Shown: positions 4,565-5,339 of the stretch, piece after piece
Layout of the letters: every line of letters starts with the position of its first letter
How positions within the stretch are numbered: the stretch's first letter is position 1
NCBI GenBank assembly: GCA_025462805.1
Contig: JAOAPJ010000017.1
Span: 1 to 5,339 of the forward strand
DNA from: Acidobacteriaceae bacterium
GTDB lineage: Bacteria; Acidobacteriota; Terriglobia; Terriglobales; Acidobacteriaceae
Direction: 5' to 3'
Length of the DNA: 5,339 nt
Notes under the pieces: model-generated
Told to the model about the DNA's origin: nothing
Seen by the model: the letters and a program-made list of their open reading frames with translations, nothing else
Database searches by the model: none
Program-made: the position numbers and the translations under genes

Positions 4565-5339
4565 ATGATGCGTATCGCAAGAGTGTGGATGCCGGCAGTT
4601 GCCAGCCTGTCGATGCTCCTCGCCACCACTGGGTGCAGCAAGCTTAAGGCGCGCGATCAGCTCAACAAGGGAGTCCAAGCCTACAAGAACGCCAAGTATG
4701 AGGAGGCCATCGAGCACTTCCAGACTGCGGTCAATCTGGATCCATCGCTGCAAATGACCCACTTGTATCTGGCCACGGCCTACGCGCAGCAGGTCGTGCC
4801 CAACTCTGACACCCCTTCGAACAAGAAGCTAGCGGACAACGCGATCGCGGCGTATAAAGACGCCCTTCAGGTTGATCCGAACAACGTCACTGCCATCAAG
4901 GGCATTGCCTCCATCTACTTCTCGATGAACAGGGCTGATGACGCCAAAGCCTGGCAGCAGAAGGTGCTCGCGGTCGATCCCAAGGACCCGGAGGCCTACT
5001 ACACTATCGGAGTCATTGATTGGGGCAGGGCGCGCAAGAACGCACTTCAGTTTCTGTCCGACCACAGCCTGACCGAAAAGCAAGCGGCAGACGGCGCGAT
5101 CCCGAAGAAGATCTGCACCCAACTCGCAGAGCAGAACGGTCCGCTGGTCGATGAAGCGCTCGATCACCTGCACAAGGCAATCGACCTCCGTCCTTCCTAC
5201 GAGGACGCGATGGCGTACATCAACCTTGCCTATCGCCGTAAGGCCGAGATCGAGTGCGGGAACGACGACGCGCGGAAGGCTGATCTGCAGCAGGCACAGG
5301 ACTGGACCGAGAAGGCGATGGGTGCTCGCAAGGCAAATC
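4565..5339 (+). CDS. TPR-repeat protein, probable periplasmic lipoprotein (3'-truncated)
   Basis: The frame is open from ATG at 4565 to the window edge (258 codons), so the C-terminus is missing. The N-terminus looks like a lipoprotein signal: basic MMRIAR, a hydrophobic core (about 10-20), then TTGC with Cys24 as the likely lipidated residue. Thr at -3 is not the usual Leu, so a membrane anchor is likely but not certain. The mature part is rich in tetratricopeptide helices: about 28-61 (AYKNAKYEEAIEHFQTAVNLDP), 62-105 (YKDALQVDPN, with an insertion near 78-92), 107-140 (AKAWQQKVLAVDP) and 141-210 (an insertion before EALDHLHKAIDLRP), then the start of another. TPRs are protein-binding scaffolds; no catalytic motif is seen. 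AAGGAG (4547-4552) lies 12 bases before this ATG, a long spacing; ATG at 4568 is an alternative. It has its own candidate promoter. The partner is unknown; proximity to the Ton genes is only suggestive. Confidence 0.85.
   Translation, partial: MMRIARVWMPAVASLSMLLATTGCSKLKARDQLNKGVQAYKNAKYEEAIEHFQTAVNLDPSLQMTHLYLATAYAQQVVPNSDTPSNKKLADNAIAAYKDALQVDPNNVTAIKGIASIYFSMNRADDAKAWQQKVLAVDPKDPEAYYTIGVIDWGRARKNALQFLSDHSLTEKQAADGAIPKKICTQLAEQNGPLVDEALDHLHKAIDLRPSYEDAMAYINLAYRRKAEIECGNDDARKADLQQAQDWTEKAMGARKAN

Noticed and set aside
4363..4647. 94-codon + strand open frame between the second exbD and the TPR gene
   Set aside because: It overlaps the exbD end, the terminator, the promoter and the TPR signal peptide in a different frame, with a composition typical of non-coding sequence.
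1..5339. Novel defence, mobile or CRISPR-like system
   Set aside because: All substantial coding regions are recognised envelope proteins or TPR repeats in one orientation; no spaced direct repeats, transposase, integrase or tRNA-like fold was seen.

Overview
This window is a high-GC, tightly packed bacterial segment with every recognisable gene on the + strand. It holds the last codons of secD, a complete secF, a complete tonB-exbB-exbD-exbD energy-transduction cluster, and the 5' part of a gene for a TPR-containing probable lipoprotein that runs off the right edge. TonB, ExbB/ExbD and a periplasmic lipoprotein point to a diderm (Gram-negative) bacterium. The TonB N-terminus (MFEDALMESGGKIKSKSKYW), the long (400-residue) SecF, the paired ExbD genes and the order secDF / tonB-exbB-exbD-exbD / TPR protein look to me like Acidobacteriota (Terriglobia type). 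That assignment is inference from memory of the family, not a database result.

Layout. Positions 1-75 are the SecD C-terminus, ending in a tandem TGATGA. A 150-base gap leads to secF (226-1428, GTG start). A clear intrinsic terminator (1466-1499) closes the sec unit. A gene-free leader of about 165 bases, containing several small palindromes and only weak promoter candidates, precedes tonB (1665-2384). exbB (GTG start at 2575, set by a perfect AGGAGG) and two consecutive exbD paralogues (3444-3887 and 3945-4379) follow. Each gap between these four genes carries a stable inverted repeat. A second terminator-like hairpin (4398-4432) ends the cluster. A sigma-70-like promoter (4445-4472) then drives the TPR gene (4565 to beyond 5339).

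How the genes work together. SecD/SecF form the proton-driven accessory part of the Sec translocon, which helps pull exported proteins across the inner membrane. ExbB and the two ExbD proteins should form an inner-membrane proton channel that energises TonB. TonB spans the periplasm with its proline-rich segment and contacts outer-membrane TonB-dependent transporters. The TPR protein is probably periplasmic and membrane-anchored; its link to the Ton complex rests only on position.

I see no tRNA, rRNA, CRISPR array, insertion sequence, toxin-antitoxin pair or defence gene. The region is conserved cell-envelope machinery rather than an accessory island. The points worth following up are the enlarged SecF periplasmic domain, the Asn at the usual TonB transmembrane His position, the single ExbB with two ExbDs, the hairpin in every cluster gap, and the TPR protein.
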